64,000 bases of DNA from contig NZ_CP109181.1 of assembly GCF_036248275.1 (NCBI RefSeq), positions 1,798,001-1,862,000 on the forward strand, written 5' to 3'. Below are positions 16,112 through 25,234 of this stretch, piece by piece. Source of the DNA: Streptomyces sp. NBC_01716 (GTDB taxonomy: Bacteria; Actinomycetota; Actinomycetes; Streptomycetales; Streptomycetaceae). Within the stretch, counting starts at the first letter, position 1, and each line of letters opens with the position of its first letter. A model generated the notes under the pieces. That model had not been told where the DNA came from, did not search any database, and saw only the letters and a program-made list of their open reading frames with translations. Position numbers and translations under genes: made by a program.

Positions 16112-17404
16112 TCAGGCGCGACCAGCGGTCTTCTGGGTCTTCCGGGTGACGGCGTCGATGACGACGGTGGCCAACAGCACACCACCGGTGATCATGTACT
16201 GGATCGGCGAGGCGATGCCCTGGAGGGCGAGGCCGTACTGGATCGACGTGATGACGAGCACACCGAGCAGCGCGTTCCAGGTGCGGCCCCGGCCACCGAA
16301 GAGGCTGGTGCCACCGATGACGGCAGCGGCGATGGCGTTCATCAGCAGCTCACCGGCGCCGGCGCCCTGGTTGGCGGAGGCGATCTTCGAGGCGATGAAC
16401 AGACCGCCGATCGCGGCGAAGGTGCCCGCGATGGAGAAGACCGCGATCCGGACGCCGACGACGCTGATACCGGCACGGCGAGAGGCCTCGACGCTGCCGC
16501 CGAGCGCGAAGATCTTGCGGCCGAAGGCGGTGCGGCGGAGTACGAAGTCCGTCAGCACCAGGACGATCACGAAGATCAGCACGGCCAGGGGAAGGCCCTT
16601 GTACTGGTTGAAGGTGATCGCCGCGGCGAAGGCCAGGACGGCCAGCAGCGCCGTACGGACGATGATCTCGCTCAGCGGCCGGGACGGGACACCGGCGGCG
16701 GCCCGGCGGCGGTTGTCGAAGAACGAGGAGAGGAAGAAGCCGGCCACCACGACCACGGCGAGCCCGTAGGCGGCGGCGACATCGGCGAAGAAGTACCCGG
16801 TGAGATTGCCGACCAGGCCTTCGGGGTCCAGGTTGATCGTGCCGTTGTCGCCGAGGATCTGGAGCATGAAGCCGTTCCAGAACAGCAGACCGGCCAGGGT
16901 CACGGCGAACGCGGGCACGCCCACCCGGGCGAAGAAGAAGCCGTGGAGGGCACCCGCGGCGGCGCCGGTCAGGATGGCCAGGATCAGCGCGAGCCACTCC
17001 GACATGCCGTGTGTGACGGCGAGAACCGCGAAGACTGCGCCCGCCACACCACTGACGGAGCCGACCGACAGGTCGATCTCGCCGAGCAGCAGGACGAAGA
17101 CGATGCCGACCGCGATCATGCCGGTGCCGACCATGGCGACCGAGATGTCGGAGAGGTTGCCGGCGGTGAGGAAGTTCGAGTTGAGGCTGGTGAAGATCGC
17201 CCAGATGATGATCAGGCCGAGGACCACCGGTATGGAACCGAGGTCACCGCCGCGCATCTTGCGCTTGAACTCCGACACGTAGCCCGCGAAGCCCTGTTCG
17301 CGTACGACGAGCCGGGGGTCCACGGCGACCGTCGCCGCGCCGGCCGCGGGGGCGGGCGCGTCGTCGGCGGTGCCGACAGGTGCGGAGGTCTTGTCGAGAC
17401 TCAC
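16112..17404 (-). CDS. xylH: Sugar ABC transporter permease (xylose type)
   Basis: A 430-residue inner-membrane permease of the ribose/xylose group (BPD_transp_2 family). It contains about 10-12 hydrophobic segments and the family block [19 protein letters not shown], plus the permease loop [20 protein letters not shown] that contacts the ATPase. The long soluble N-terminus (about 50 residues) is alanine-rich. The GTG start overlaps the xylG stop by four bases, implying coupled translation. With xylG and xylF it should import xylose or a related pentose. Confidence 0.88.
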   Translation of the reverse strand: MSLDKTSAPVGTADDAPAPAAGAATVAVDPRLVVREQGFAGYVSEFKRKMRGGDLGSIPVVLGLIIIWAIFTSLNSNFLTAGNLSDISVAMVGTGMIAVGIVFVLLLGEIDLSVGSVSGVAGAVFAVLAVTHGMSEWLALILAILTGAAAGALHGFFFARVGVPAFAVTLAGLLFWNGFMLQILGDNGTINLDPEGLVGNLTGYFFADVAAAYGLAVVVVAGFFLSSFFDNRRRAAAGVPSRPLSEIIVRTALLAVLAFAAAITFNQYKGLPLAVLIFVIVLVLTDFVLRRTAFGRKIFALGGSVEASRRAGISVVGVRIAVFSIAGTFAAIGGLFIASKIASANQGAGAGELLMNAIAAAVIGGTSLFGGRGRTWNALLGVLVITSIQYGLALQGIASPIQYMITGGVLLATVVIDAVTRKTQKTAGRA

Positions 17405-18189
17405 TTCTTAACCTCCACGTTGCGCGCCGCGCGGCGGGTCACGGCGTTGTCCGTGGCACCGGTGATCGCGGAAATGATGTCTTCCTGCGAGGTGGTGGCG
17501 ACGTCGAAGAAGCCGTTGTTACGGCCCAGCCTGAGCACGGCGACCTTGTCGGCGACCGCGCGGACGTCCTCCATGTTGTGGCTGACCAGGATCACGGCGT
17601 AACCGCGCTCCCGCAGCCGCTCGACCAGGTCGAGGACCTGGGCGGTCTGTTCGACGCCGAGGGCCGCGGTGGGCTCGTCGAGGATCACCAGCTTGGGCTC
17701 GCCGAGCATCGACCGGGCGATGGCCACGGTCTGGCGCTGGCCGCCGGAGAGCGAGGCGATCGGGATGCGCACGCTGGGGATGCGGATCGACAGCGTGGTG
17801 AGCAGCTCGCGGGCGCGGCGCTCCATCTCGACCTCGTTGAGAACACCCCAGGAGCGCAGCTCCCGGCCGAGGTAGAGATTGCCGACGACATCGAGGTTGT
17901 CGCACAGCGCGAGGTCCTGGTAGACCGTCGCCACACCCAGTCCCTGGGCGTCGTGCGGCTTGTTGATGGCGACCGACCTGCCCTCCCACTCGATGACGCC
18001 GTCATCGATGGGGTGGACTCCGGCGATCGTCTTGACGAGCGTGGATTTGCCGGCGCCGTTGTCGCCCACGAGGGCGACGACCTGTCCGGCATGGACCTCA
18101 AGCTCTACGTCGGTGAGCGCCTGCACGGCACCGAACCGCTTGGAGACCCCTCGCAACGCCAGCACGGGCGTAGCGGTCACGTAAACCAT
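17401..18189 (-). CDS. xylG: Sugar ABC transporter ATPase (single domain)
   Basis: A 262-residue nucleotide-binding subunit with Walker A GDNGAGKST, the signature SLSGGQRQ and Walker B LVILDEPTA. It contains one ATPase domain, whereas many ribose/xylose-type ATPases are double, so it presumably works as a homodimer. The start is the ATG at 18189; an in-frame GTG three codons later is an alternative. It is separated from xylF by a 195-base gap containing a strong hairpin and overlaps xylH. Confidence 0.9.
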   Translation of the reverse strand: MVYVTATPVLALRGVSKRFGAVQALTDVELEVHAGQVVALVGDNGAGKSTLVKTIAGVHPIDDGVIEWEGRSVAINKPHDAQGLGVATVYQDLALCDNLDVVGNLYLGRELRSWGVLNEVEMERRARELLTTLSIRIPSVRIPIASLSGGQRQTVAIARSMLGEPKLVILDEPTAALGVEQTAQVLDLVERLRERGYAVILVSHNMEDVRAVADKVAVLRLGRNNGFFDVATTSQEDIISAITGATDNAVTRRAARNVEVKK

Positions 18190-18299
18190 CTCCTTCGCCG
18201 CCTGGCCGGCGGGGATACCGCGCCCTGGGGGTGGTGGGCACGGGGGTCGAGCAGAAGAGAGAAATGCGGGGGACGCACGAAAAGCCGTGAAGTGGTCCG

Positions 18300-18346
18300 T
18301 CCGGCGCCCCGCCCGGTAGCGGGACAGTTGAGGGCGGGGCGCCGGA
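18300..18346 (-). terminator. Intercistronic hairpin between xylF and xylG
   Basis: A perfect 15-base stem, TCCGGCGCCCCGCCC with its complement and a 17-base loop, lies between the binding-protein gene and the ATPase gene of the same operon. It probably attenuates read-through or protects the upstream message, giving more binding protein than membrane components. Confidence 0.75.
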
Positions 18347-18384
18347 CAGGCTTCAGGGCGGGTTTCCGCGGTCCTACTGGCTGA

Positions 18385-19497
18385 CTACTTGACGCCGAGG
18401 GTGTCGCACTTGGCCTTGAGCTTGGCGGTGCAGATCTCGTCGACGGTGTAGATGCCGTCCTTGATGACCGTGTCGTTGATGTTGTCCTTGGTCAGCGAGA
18501 CGACCGGGACGAGCACCGACGGGATCTCCTTGGTGGTGGCGCTGTCGACCGTGGTCTTGGCGATGGCGTCCAGGGACTCGCCCTTGGCGACCGCGACGGC
18601 CATCTCGGCCGCGATGGAGGCCTCGGTCGGGTACGGCTTGTAGACGCTCATGAACTGCTCACCGGCGACGATGCGCTGCACACCGGCGAGTTCGGCGTCC
18701 TGGCCGGTGACCGGCGGGAGCGGGGAGATTCCGGCGCCCTTGAGGGCGGTGATGATGCCGCCCGCCATGCCGTCGTTGGCGGAGTAGACGCCGACGATCT
18801 TGTCCTTGCCCAGGGCCGAGATCGCGCCTTCCATGTTGGCGTTGGCGTTCTCCGGCTTCCACTCCTTGGTGTCGTACTCCTTGCCGATCGTCACCTTGCC
18901 GTCGAGGACGGACTTGGCGCCCTTCTTGAAGAGGGCGGCGTTCGGGTCGGTGATCGCGCCGTTCATCATCACGATGTCACCGTCCTTCGCCTTCGGGCCC
19001 AGCTCGTCCAGGAGCGCCTGGCCCTGGACGCGGCCGACCTCTTCGTTGTCGAAGGAGACGTAGCCGTCGATGTCGCCCTCGGCGAGGCGGTCGAAGGCGA
19101 TCACCGGTATGCCGGCGTCCTTGGCCTTCTTGACCGAGCCCGTGATGGCCTTGGAGTCGACGGCGTCCACGATCAGGGCGTCGACCTTGTTGGTGACCAT
19201 CGTGTCGGCCTGCTGGTTCTGCGTCGACGCGTCCTGCTTGGCGTTGGCGTAGACGACCTTGCCCTTGCCGTCGGTCAGTTCGCTGACCCGCTTCTCGATC
19301 AGCGGCTTGTCGAACTTCTCGTAGCGCGCGGTCTGGTTCTCGGGCAGCAGCAGACCGATGGTCAGCGAGCCGTCGGACTTCTTGGACGACTCCTTCGCCG
19401 AGTCACCGGACTCCTTGGCGCTTCCACAGGCGGCGAGAGAGACGGCCATCGCGGTGGCAGCGGCAGCCACGGCAGCACGTCGGAGATGTGCGTTCAC
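18385..19497 (-). CDS. xylF: Xylose-type sugar-binding lipoprotein
   Basis: A 370-residue extracellular substrate-binding protein. The N-terminus has a signal peptide ending in a lipobox, S-L-A-A-C with the lipidated C24, followed by a Ser/Lys-rich linker. The mature part is a periplasmic-binding-protein type I fold (Peripla_BP_4): SLTIGLLLPENQTARYEKFD, VDALIVDAVDSKAITG, GIPVIAFDRLAEGD and VYSANDGMAGGIITAL. It delivers sugar to xylG/xylH. It is the first gene of the operon, transcribed from the gap behind the ROK regulator. Confidence 0.9.
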   Translation of the reverse strand: MNAHLRRAAVAAAATAMAVSLAACGSAKESGDSAKESSKKSDGSLTIGLLLPENQTARYEKFDKPLIEKRVSELTDGKGKVVYANAKQDASTQNQQADTMVTNKVDALIVDAVDSKAITGSVKKAKDAGIPVIAFDRLAEGDIDGYVSFDNEEVGRVQGQALLDELGPKAKDGDIVMMNGAITDPNAALFKKGAKSVLDGKVTIGKEYDTKEWKPENANANMEGAISALGKDKIVGVYSANDGMAGGIITALKGAGISPLPPVTGQDAELAGVQRIVAGEQFMSVYKPYPTEASIAAEMAVAVAKGESLDAIAKTTVDSATTKEIPSVLVPVVSLTKDNINDTVIKDGIYTVDEICTAKLKAKCDTLGVK

Positions 19498-19588
19498 TTC
19501 AGAAACCTCCCTGACGAGGCCGCGACGTTGCGGCCGAGGTGGCTGGAAGTCAACTCCGCTGCGGACGCAGCGTCAAGGAGTAAATCCT

Positions 19589-19617
19589 TAACGAGATGAC
19601 AACGGTGCCATTCGTTA
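19589..19617 (-). promoter_or_regulatory. Candidate operator upstream of xylF
   Basis: An inverted repeat TAACGA ... TCGTTA with a 17-base spacer lies between the ROK regulator stop and the xylF start. TTGACG, a possible -35 box for xylF, lies just downstream on the minus strand. A ROK regulator encoded next door is the obvious candidate to bind here. The sequence match to a known ROK site has not been checked. Confidence 0.35.
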
Positions 19618-19618
19618 T

Positions 19619-20818
19619 CTAAGTGAAGACAGCCGAGCCGACGGGCAGAGTGCTCTCAAGTAGGGTCGAATCGCCCATTTCGCTCAGTACGAGGGCGAGG
19701 GCGCCGAGCACTTCCGCACGGCCGCCGAGGGCTCCCGGCAGCACCGAGAGCTGTCTGGCCGCGCTCGGGATCGCGTACCGGGAGACCGACTCCCGTATCG
19801 GCGCGAGCACCAGCTCACCAGCCTCGGCCAAATCGCCGCCGAGCACCACCCGGCTGGGGTTGAGCAGATTGCAGAGATTGGCGACGCCGCTGCCGATGTG
19901 GCGCCCGACGTCGGCGATCACCCGGCGGCAGCCCGGGTCGCCCTCCCTGGCCAGCTGTACGACCCGCTCCATGGTCAGATCGCGGCCGTGGCTGGACCTG
20001 AGCAGCGGCAGTACGTAGCGGGCGGCCGTGAAGGTCTCCAGGCAGCCGCGGTTGCCGCAGCGGCAGACGGGACCCGACTCGTCCAGCGTGATGTGCCCGA
20101 TCTCACCCGCCGTACCGCCCGGTCCGCGGTAGATCTGGCCCTCTATGACCAGGCCGGCGCCGACGCCGCTGGCGACCTTGATGTAGGCGAGGTCCTGCAC
20201 GCCCCGGCCGCTGCCCCAGACCAGCTCGCCGAGGGCGCCGAGATTGGCGTCGTTGTCGACGTACACCGGTACGCCGAGCCGCCCCGCCAGCTCTTCGCTG
20301 GGGTTGATCCCCGTCCAGCCCGGCAGGATCGAGGTCGAGCCGAGGGTGCCCGAGACGACGTCGATCGGGCCCGGCACCCCGAGCCCCACGCCGATGACCT
20401 TCTGGCGGCCTATCCCGGTGGCCTCGATCAGCCTCTCCACCAGCTCTTCCGCCCGGCCGAAGCCGTACGCCGACGAGGCGTCCACGTCGAGCGGTTCGGA
20501 CTCCTCGGCGAGCACCTGGTGGGCCAGATTCCCGACCGCCACCCGCAGATGCGTATGGCCGAAGTCGACGCCGATGACGATGCCCGCGTCGCCGCTGAGC
20601 GAGACGCTGCGGGCCCTGCGGCCCCCCGCCGAGGTGGGCGTCACCTCGACGGTGCCGCCCTCCCTGAGCTCGCGGACGATGTTGGAGACCGTGGCCGCCG
20701 ACAGTCCTGTGCTCCGGGCGATCTCCGCCTGGGTGAGCGAGCCCGCCATGCGCACCGCGCGCACGACACGCTCCAGATTCGCCCGGTGCAGAGACGACTG
20801 TGACCCTGGAGTCTCCAC
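19619..20818 (-). CDS. rok7B7: ROK-family transcriptional regulator
   Basis: A 399-residue regulator with an N-terminal winged helix-turn-helix (about residues 10-65, SLTQAEIARSTGLSAATVSNI) and a C-terminal ROK sugar-kinase-like domain. The zinc-binding signature CRCGNRGCLE and the nucleotide-like GVDFGHTHLRVAVG are present. In S. coelicolor the ROK protein Rok7B7, as I recall, sits beside xylFGH and ngcEFG and affects sugar uptake, carbon repression and antibiotic production; the context here is the same. The GTG at 20818 gives M-E-T-P-G-S behind AGGAG; a GTG at 20857 is an alternative. Confidence 0.85.
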   Translation of the reverse strand: METPGSQSSLHRANLERVVRAVRMAGSLTQAEIARSTGLSAATVSNIVRELREGGTVEVTPTSAGGRRARSVSLSGDAGIVIGVDFGHTHLRVAVGNLAHQVLAEESEPLDVDASSAYGFGRAEELVERLIEATGIGRQKVIGVGLGVPGPIDVVSGTLGSTSILPGWTGINPSEELAGRLGVPVYVDNDANLGALGELVWGSGRGVQDLAYIKVASGVGAGLVIEGQIYRGPGGTAGEIGHITLDESGPVCRCGNRGCLETFTAARYVLPLLRSSHGRDLTMERVVQLAREGDPGCRRVIADVGRHIGSGVANLCNLLNPSRVVLGGDLAEAGELVLAPIRESVSRYAIPSAARQLSVLPGALGGRAEVLGALALVLSEMGDSTLLESTLPVGSAVFT

Positions 20819-20857
20819 AACTGATCCACTCCTGCCCTTGGCAGGCGGCACGACCAC

Positions 20858-21196
20858 CGCCCCCGGCCGGGGTCGCGCCTGTGAGGCCCCGGCGTATCTC
20901 CAACTTGTGAACTCTAAGCTCAGCCTTTCGGGTCGCTTCCCGTCAAGACCTTGAGCAGTGCTGGACGTGGATGGGCACCGTACGTACGCATCTGACCTGC
21001 GGACATGGGCGTTTTGGCGAATTCAGGCCAGTGGCGGTGGCGAAAACTGCCCCTTCGGCTCGGGATGGATACCGAACGAACCCCCCGGACGAGGGCCCGG
21101 AGCACGGCGCGACGAGGGCCCGGAACGCCGCGAACCGCCCCCCGGCGAGAGGCCGGAGGGCGGTTCGACGAAGGGACTCCGAGGAGGTGCGAACGG
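20858..21196. other. Intergenic region between rok7B7 and ngcG
   Basis: This gap should hold the rok7B7 promoter near 20925-20955 (TTGACG on the minus strand) and the end of the ngc operon. It also contains a tandem repeat of about 15 bases (GACGAGGGCCCGGA twice, near 21087 and 21110). I see no gene in it. Confidence 0.4.
21131..21167 (-). terminator. Terminator of ngcEFG
   Basis: Nine-base outer arms (CGAACCGCC and complement) with an inner CGGC/GCCG stem form a bulged hairpin 30 bases beyond the ngcG stop. Confidence 0.6.
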
Positions 21197-22120
21197 CTAC
21201 TTGAGCGCTCCCGCCGTCAGCCCCGCCACGACCTGGCGCTGGAAGATGATGTACGCGGCGAGCACCGGCAGCATCGCCATCACCAGTCCGGCGAAGAGCC
21301 CGGAGTAGTCGCCCTTGTAGCCCTGGCTGACCGCCAGCTGCACCAGACCCTGCGAGAGCACCTTCTTGTCCGGGTCGGTGTTGAGCACCGTCGGCAGCAT
21401 GTACTGGTTCCACTGCCCGAGGAAGTTGAAGATACCGACGCTGATCAGACCCGGCTTGGCCATCGGCAGCATGATCTGGAAGAAGGTCCTCGTATGCGAG
21501 GCGCCGTCGATGATCGCCGCTTCCGCCACCGAAGTCGGCAGCGTCCTGAAGAAGGACGACAGGAAGAACACCGTGAACGGCAGCGAGTAGGCGATGTAGA
21601 CCAGGATCAGACCGTGCGTGGTGTTCAGCAGCCCCATGTTGTTCATGACGAAGAACAACGGGACCAGCGCCAGGATGATCGGGAAGCTCATCCCTCCCAC
21701 GAAGAGGAAATAGATGAAGCGGTTCCCGGGGAAATCGAAGCGCGCCAGTACGTACGCGGCCATCGAGCCGAGCACCAGAGTGCCGATCAGCGAACCCCCC
21801 ACCACCAGAATGGTGTTGAGGAAGTAGTCGCTCATGTGCGCCTGGGTCCAGGCCCGCGACCAGTTCTCGAAGTGGAGCCTGTCCGGCAGCGCCCAGGGCG
21901 AACTGAAGATGGAGTTGTCGTCCTTGAAGGAGGACATCACCGCCCACAGCAGCGGCAGCACGACCAGCAGCGCCCAGATGACCAGCACACCGTGCGAGAA
22001 GACGTTGAGGACGCCGCCCCCGGAATTCTCCCTCTCCGGCGGCGCGTTCACCTTGGTCACCGGCGGCCGGTCGCGCGGCTCCTCGGGCGTGGTGGCCGGA
22101 GGCGTGTCAGTGGTCTTCAT
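21197..22120 (-). CDS. ngcG: Sugar ABC transporter permease, MalG type
   Basis: A 307-residue permease with six predicted membrane segments and the ABC-contact loop EAAIIDGASHTRTFFQIMLP, typical of the MalG side of carbohydrate uptake porters. The soluble N-terminus (about 40 residues) is Pro/Thr-rich. The ATG at 22120 shares one base with the ngcF stop, so the two permeases are translationally coupled. By position beside rok7B7 and by family it corresponds to the N-acetylglucosamine/chitobiose system of Streptomyces; no ATPase gene is present, which fits the shared MsiK ATPase used by such importers. Confidence 0.8.
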   Translation of the reverse strand: MKTTDTPPATTPEEPRDRPPVTKVNAPPERENSGGGVLNVFSHGVLVIWALLVVLPLLWAVMSSFKDDNSIFSSPWALPDRLHFENWSRAWTQAHMSDYFLNTILVVGGSLIGTLVLGSMAAYVLARFDFPGNRFIYFLFVGGMSFPIILALVPLFFVMNNMGLLNTTHGLILVYIAYSLPFTVFFLSSFFRTLPTSVAEAAIIDGASHTRTFFQIMLPMAKPGLISVGIFNFLGQWNQYMLPTVLNTDPDKKVLSQGLVQLAVSQGYKGDYSGLFAGLVMAMLPVLAAYIIFQRQVVAGLTAGALK

Positions 22121-23049
22121 CAGAACTCCAGCCGCTCGCGCCGGCCCAGTTTCGTCACGACCGCCGCGAAGGACAGCGTGACCACGAGCAGAGCGACACC
22201 GATCGTTGTGGCATAACCGGCCTGGGCGTCCCTGAAGGCCGTTTGGTAGACGTACAGCGGCAGGACCGTGGTCGAGTAGTCGGGTCCGCCACCGCCCGGC
22301 CCCACGGTCATGATCTGTACGACCGCGAACGCCTCGGCGCCGAGCGCCAGGATGCCCATGTAGATCCAGCCCGCCTGCACGGTGTCCCAGAGCAGCGGAA
22401 GGGTGATCCGGAAGAAGGTCGTGAACCGGTCCGCGCCGTCCAGCAGCGCCGCCTCGTAATAGTCCTTCGGAATGGAGGCCATTCCGGCGGAGAAGAGAAC
22501 GACGAAGAAGCCGACGGTGCTCCAGATCAGGACCGCCATCACGCACCAGAGCGCGAGATCCGGGTCACCCAGCCAGAGCGGCTGGATGTTGTCCAGACCC
22601 ACCGCGGAGAGTGCCGCGTTGATGGCGCCGCTCTCCGGGTTGTAGGCGAACTGGAAAAGCAGGGCGACGATCGCGATGGAGAGCACCTGCGGGAAGAAAT
22701 ACGCGATCTTGTAGAAGCCCGAACCGCGTACACCCGCGATCGTGGCGCCCTTTCGCCGCCGCCCGCCGACATTGATCATGAAGGCGAGGAACAGCGCGAG
22801 GGAGAGCGTCACCAGCGGAAGCAGCAGCACGAACAGCACGCTGTGCTGCAAGGACTTCCAGAAGATGTCGTCTTCGAACATCTTCTTGTAGTTGTCGAAG
22901 CCCACCATCTTGAAGTCGGAACTCAGCCCCGTCCAGTCCGTGAACGAGTAGTAGATGGACTGGATGAACGGCCATATGACGAAGATCGCGTACAACGCCA
23001 AGGGGGCGATCAAAAACCCCGCGATGAACCGGTATTTACCGTGCTGCAT
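22120..23049 (-). CDS. ngcF: Sugar ABC transporter permease, MalF type
   Basis: A 309-residue permease, starting M-Q-H-G-K-Y at the ATG at 23049, with six membrane segments and the loop EAALLDGADRFTTFFRITLP for ATPase contact. Segments such as FIWPFIQSIYYSFTDW-type sequence near the N-terminus are family-typical. The open frame continues upstream into a mobile repeat but that part is not homologous, so the internal ATG is the start. It lies between the ngcE binding protein and ngcG; a 201-base MITE-like element separates it from ngcE. Confidence 0.85.
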   Translation of the reverse strand: MQHGKYRFIAGFLIAPLALYAIFVIWPFIQSIYYSFTDWTGLSSDFKMVGFDNYKKMFEDDIFWKSLQHSVLFVLLLPLVTLSLALFLAFMINVGGRRRKGATIAGVRGSGFYKIAYFFPQVLSIAIVALLFQFAYNPESGAINAALSAVGLDNIQPLWLGDPDLALWCVMAVLIWSTVGFFVVLFSAGMASIPKDYYEAALLDGADRFTTFFRITLPLLWDTVQAGWIYMGILALGAEAFAVVQIMTVGPGGGGPDYSTTVLPLYVYQTAFRDAQAGYATTIGVALLVVTLSFAAVVTKLGRRERLEF

Positions 23050-23089
23050 GGATCCGACCCCGATCTGTGCGCGGATGCCGCCGCTGGGA

Positions 23090-23290
23090 CGTGTCTTCAA
23101 AGTAGCGCCGTCCGCCTGCAAGGCGGGGCCCGCGGCGGCTGGTGCGGTGCATCGCAAGGCGGAGGATCGTGCTCGTACTGGACGTACTCGCACGACTCCG
23201 ACAACGCAGGGGGCACCTCCCGTGCCCGAAGGGCTACGGGGGAGAGGTGCCGTCCAGGCGTCGCGGGCCAGGCGGGACTTTGAAGACACG
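23090..23290. mobile_element. MITE-like element inside the ngc operon
   Basis: A 201-base element is bounded by perfect 14-base terminal inverted repeats, CGTGTCTTCAAAGT at 23090-23103 and its complement at 23277-23290. It encodes no credible protein and fills most of the ngcE-ngcF gap. Its internal sequence has several short hairpins. Similar repeats ending in TTTGAAGACACGGCC are familiar to me from Streptomyces genomes, but I cannot search for copies. Confidence 0.75.
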
Positions 23291-23306
23291 GCCTAGTGAC
23301 GCCTGC

Positions 23307-24755
23307 TCACTGGTGCTTGTAGTGCTTGATGGACTGGTCCTTCGCGGCGGCATCCGCGTAGCCCTGGATCTTCTTGATGGCCTCGGCGGGGGTGAGACGC
23401 CCGGCCATCATCTCGCCGAGACCGGCGACCCCGATCTGCTCCTTCTGGAGCTTGACGTACCAGTCCTGGAGGCGCGGGTTGACGACGTTCTCGCCCGCCT
23501 TGTCCAGGGAGGCGACGGCCGACTTGAGGCCCGGGGTCAGCTCGATGCCGTCCGTGCCGCCGTTGAGGGCGGTCAGCGACTTCACCTGGGAGGTGAAGTT
23601 CTTCGACGACTCCTCGCTGAGCATGATGCGCAGCAACTCCATGCCGCCCTGCGGGTTCTTGGCCTTCTGCGGGACGATGAAGGGCTCACCGCCGGAGGCC
23701 CAGATGGTCCCGAACGGCAGCGTGTCGGAGGCGTCCATGCCGGTCGGCGCGCCGACGGCGAGGTTGAAGTCGGCCGGCATCGTCTTGGCCGCCTCGTTCT
23801 CCACCCAGGAGCCGTTCGGGATGAAGAGCGCCTTGCCCTTCGTCCAGGCGGTCTGCGACTGGATGTGGTCCAGGCCGGGGGTGCCCTGGAGGATGTAGCC
23901 CTTCTTGAAGAGCTCGTAGTACGCCTCGAACGCCGTCTTGACCGCCGGGTCCTTCCAGGCGTTCGGCTCCAGGTTGTCGATCTTGTCGAGGACCTCGGCG
24001 CCGCCGATCTTGGCGATCATCGGGTAGAGCGAGAAGGGGATGTAATACGGGTGCTTGCCCGCGTACGTCCAGCCGGCGATGCCCTTCTTCTTCGCCTTCT
24101 CACAGACCGCGAGCATGTCGTCCCATGTCTCGGGGTAGGTCGCGTCGAGATTCTCCAGCGCCTTCTGCGAGTACCACACGCCGTAGACCGTGTAGGCGTA
24201 GTACATGATCCAGACGGGGTCGCCGTCGAACTGACCCATCTCGACGATGCCGGGACGCAGGGTGTCGCGCACCTTCTTGGCGGGGTCGTCGTACGACGGG
24301 GCGTCCATCAGCGCCGTGAGGTCGGTGAGCTGCTTCTTGCCCACCAGCACGCCCATGTCCATCTGCTCGGCGCCGGAGTTGTCGATCAGGTCCGGCGGGG
24401 TGCCGCCGTTGAACCTCGGCTGGAGCGTGGACTGGATCTTCTCGGTCGCCGCGTGCTTGACCTTCGGGGCCTTCGGGAACGCCGTGTTGTAACGCTTCTC
24501 CGCGTCGATCGCGTACTGCTCGCCGAACCCGCCGTTGAAGATGACGACTTCGAGCTGCGCCGTCTCGTTGGCTCCGAGGGGGTTCTTCGCCGAGGTCTTG
24601 CCCTTCTCGACCTTCTCGTCGCCGCCGCTGTCGCTGCTCGCGCAGGAGGCCAGGAAACTCATCGTCGGCACGGTGATCAGGCCGACCGCCGCCGAACGCT
24701 TGATCAGATCGCGACGGCCAAGGCCCTCATTGCTGTGAGCGGAGGTTGATCCCAT
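23307..24755 (-). CDS. ngcE: N-acetylglucosamine/chitobiose-type binding lipoprotein
   Basis: A 482-residue extracellular solute-binding protein of the carbohydrate uptake family. The N-terminus combines a twin-arginine motif (R14-R15 in GLGRRDLIKRS) with a lipobox at FLASC, C38, so it is probably a Tat-exported lipoprotein. Features such as GGTPPDLIDNSG, FIPNGSWVENE and GTIWASGGEPFIVP support the binding-protein fold. The ATG at 24755 is preferred to a TTG two codons upstream, since GAGGA precedes it. A DasR-like site upstream supports a role in amino-sugar uptake. Confidence 0.82.
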   Translation of the reverse strand: MGSTSAHSNEGLGRRDLIKRSAAVGLITVPTMSFLASCASSDSGGDEKVEKGKTSAKNPLGANETAQLEVVIFNGGFGEQYAIDAEKRYNTAFPKAPKVKHAATEKIQSTLQPRFNGGTPPDLIDNSGAEQMDMGVLVGKKQLTDLTALMDAPSYDDPAKKVRDTLRPGIVEMGQFDGDPVWIMYYAYTVYGVWYSQKALENLDATYPETWDDMLAVCEKAKKKGIAGWTYAGKHPYYIPFSLYPMIAKIGGAEVLDKIDNLEPNAWKDPAVKTAFEAYYELFKKGYILQGTPGLDHIQSQTAWTKGKALFIPNGSWVENEAAKTMPADFNLAVGAPTGMDASDTLPFGTIWASGGEPFIVPQKAKNPQGGMELLRIMLSEESSKNFTSQVKSLTALNGGTDGIELTPGLKSAVASLDKAGENVVNPRLQDWYVKLQKEQIGVAGLGEMMAGRLTPAEAIKKIQGYADAAAKDQSIKHYKHQ

Positions 24756-24933
24756 GCTCAAGTCCTCGCCTTCTCCAGGACTCAGGCGGTGTACCGGTCG
24801 CCCGTCCTTCTCGCCTGAGGCAGAAGGGCCCCGCCACCGCGGTCAAATGAAGCTGGGTCGTGCAGGATTGTGGTGCTTGATTCGCGTGCGCTCCCGGCCC
24901 TTCGCCGTTCGAAACCTGGCGAGGCGGACGCCG

Positions 24934-24949
24934 ACAGGTATAGTCCACT
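24934..24949 (-). promoter_or_regulatory. DasR-responsive element (dre-like)
   Basis: The minus strand reads AGTGGACTATACCTGT, matching 12 of 16 positions of the dre consensus AGTGGTCTAGACCACT. DasR is the GntR-family repressor of amino-sugar uptake and chitin catabolism in Streptomyces. The site is 179 bases upstream of the ngcE start. Confidence 0.6.
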
Positions 24950-25187
24950 TCAGGTCAAGTGAGCAAGATCGAAAGCAGGTTTGGGCGGGAGACTTTCCCT
25001 AGTTGAGACCTCCGGCGGGTTTCAGAAGACACCCATGGCATCGTACGGATCTCACCGCATTTCCCGGATCGCGCACGCCACGATATCCGGCCCGCTCGCG
25101 TGCTCTCGCGCACCTGAATATGCGCAGCTCCAACGAATCACTTTTGGCGGAATGGCCGGTTTCTGTCATCTCACACCGGCAACACTC

Positions 25188-25220
25188 TTGACACCGTGCA
25201 CCTTCTGCATCACTACTTAA
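25188..25220 (+). promoter_or_regulatory. Candidate promoter of the GH92 gene
   Basis: A consensus -35 box TTGACA lies at 25188-25193. The -10 region is less clear, with CACTAC or ACTACT at 17-18 base spacing. The LacI-like operator follows at 25235-25251, downstream of the expected start point, where a repressor would block elongation. Confidence 0.4.
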
Positions 25221-25234
25221 CCTGCGCATGGCTT

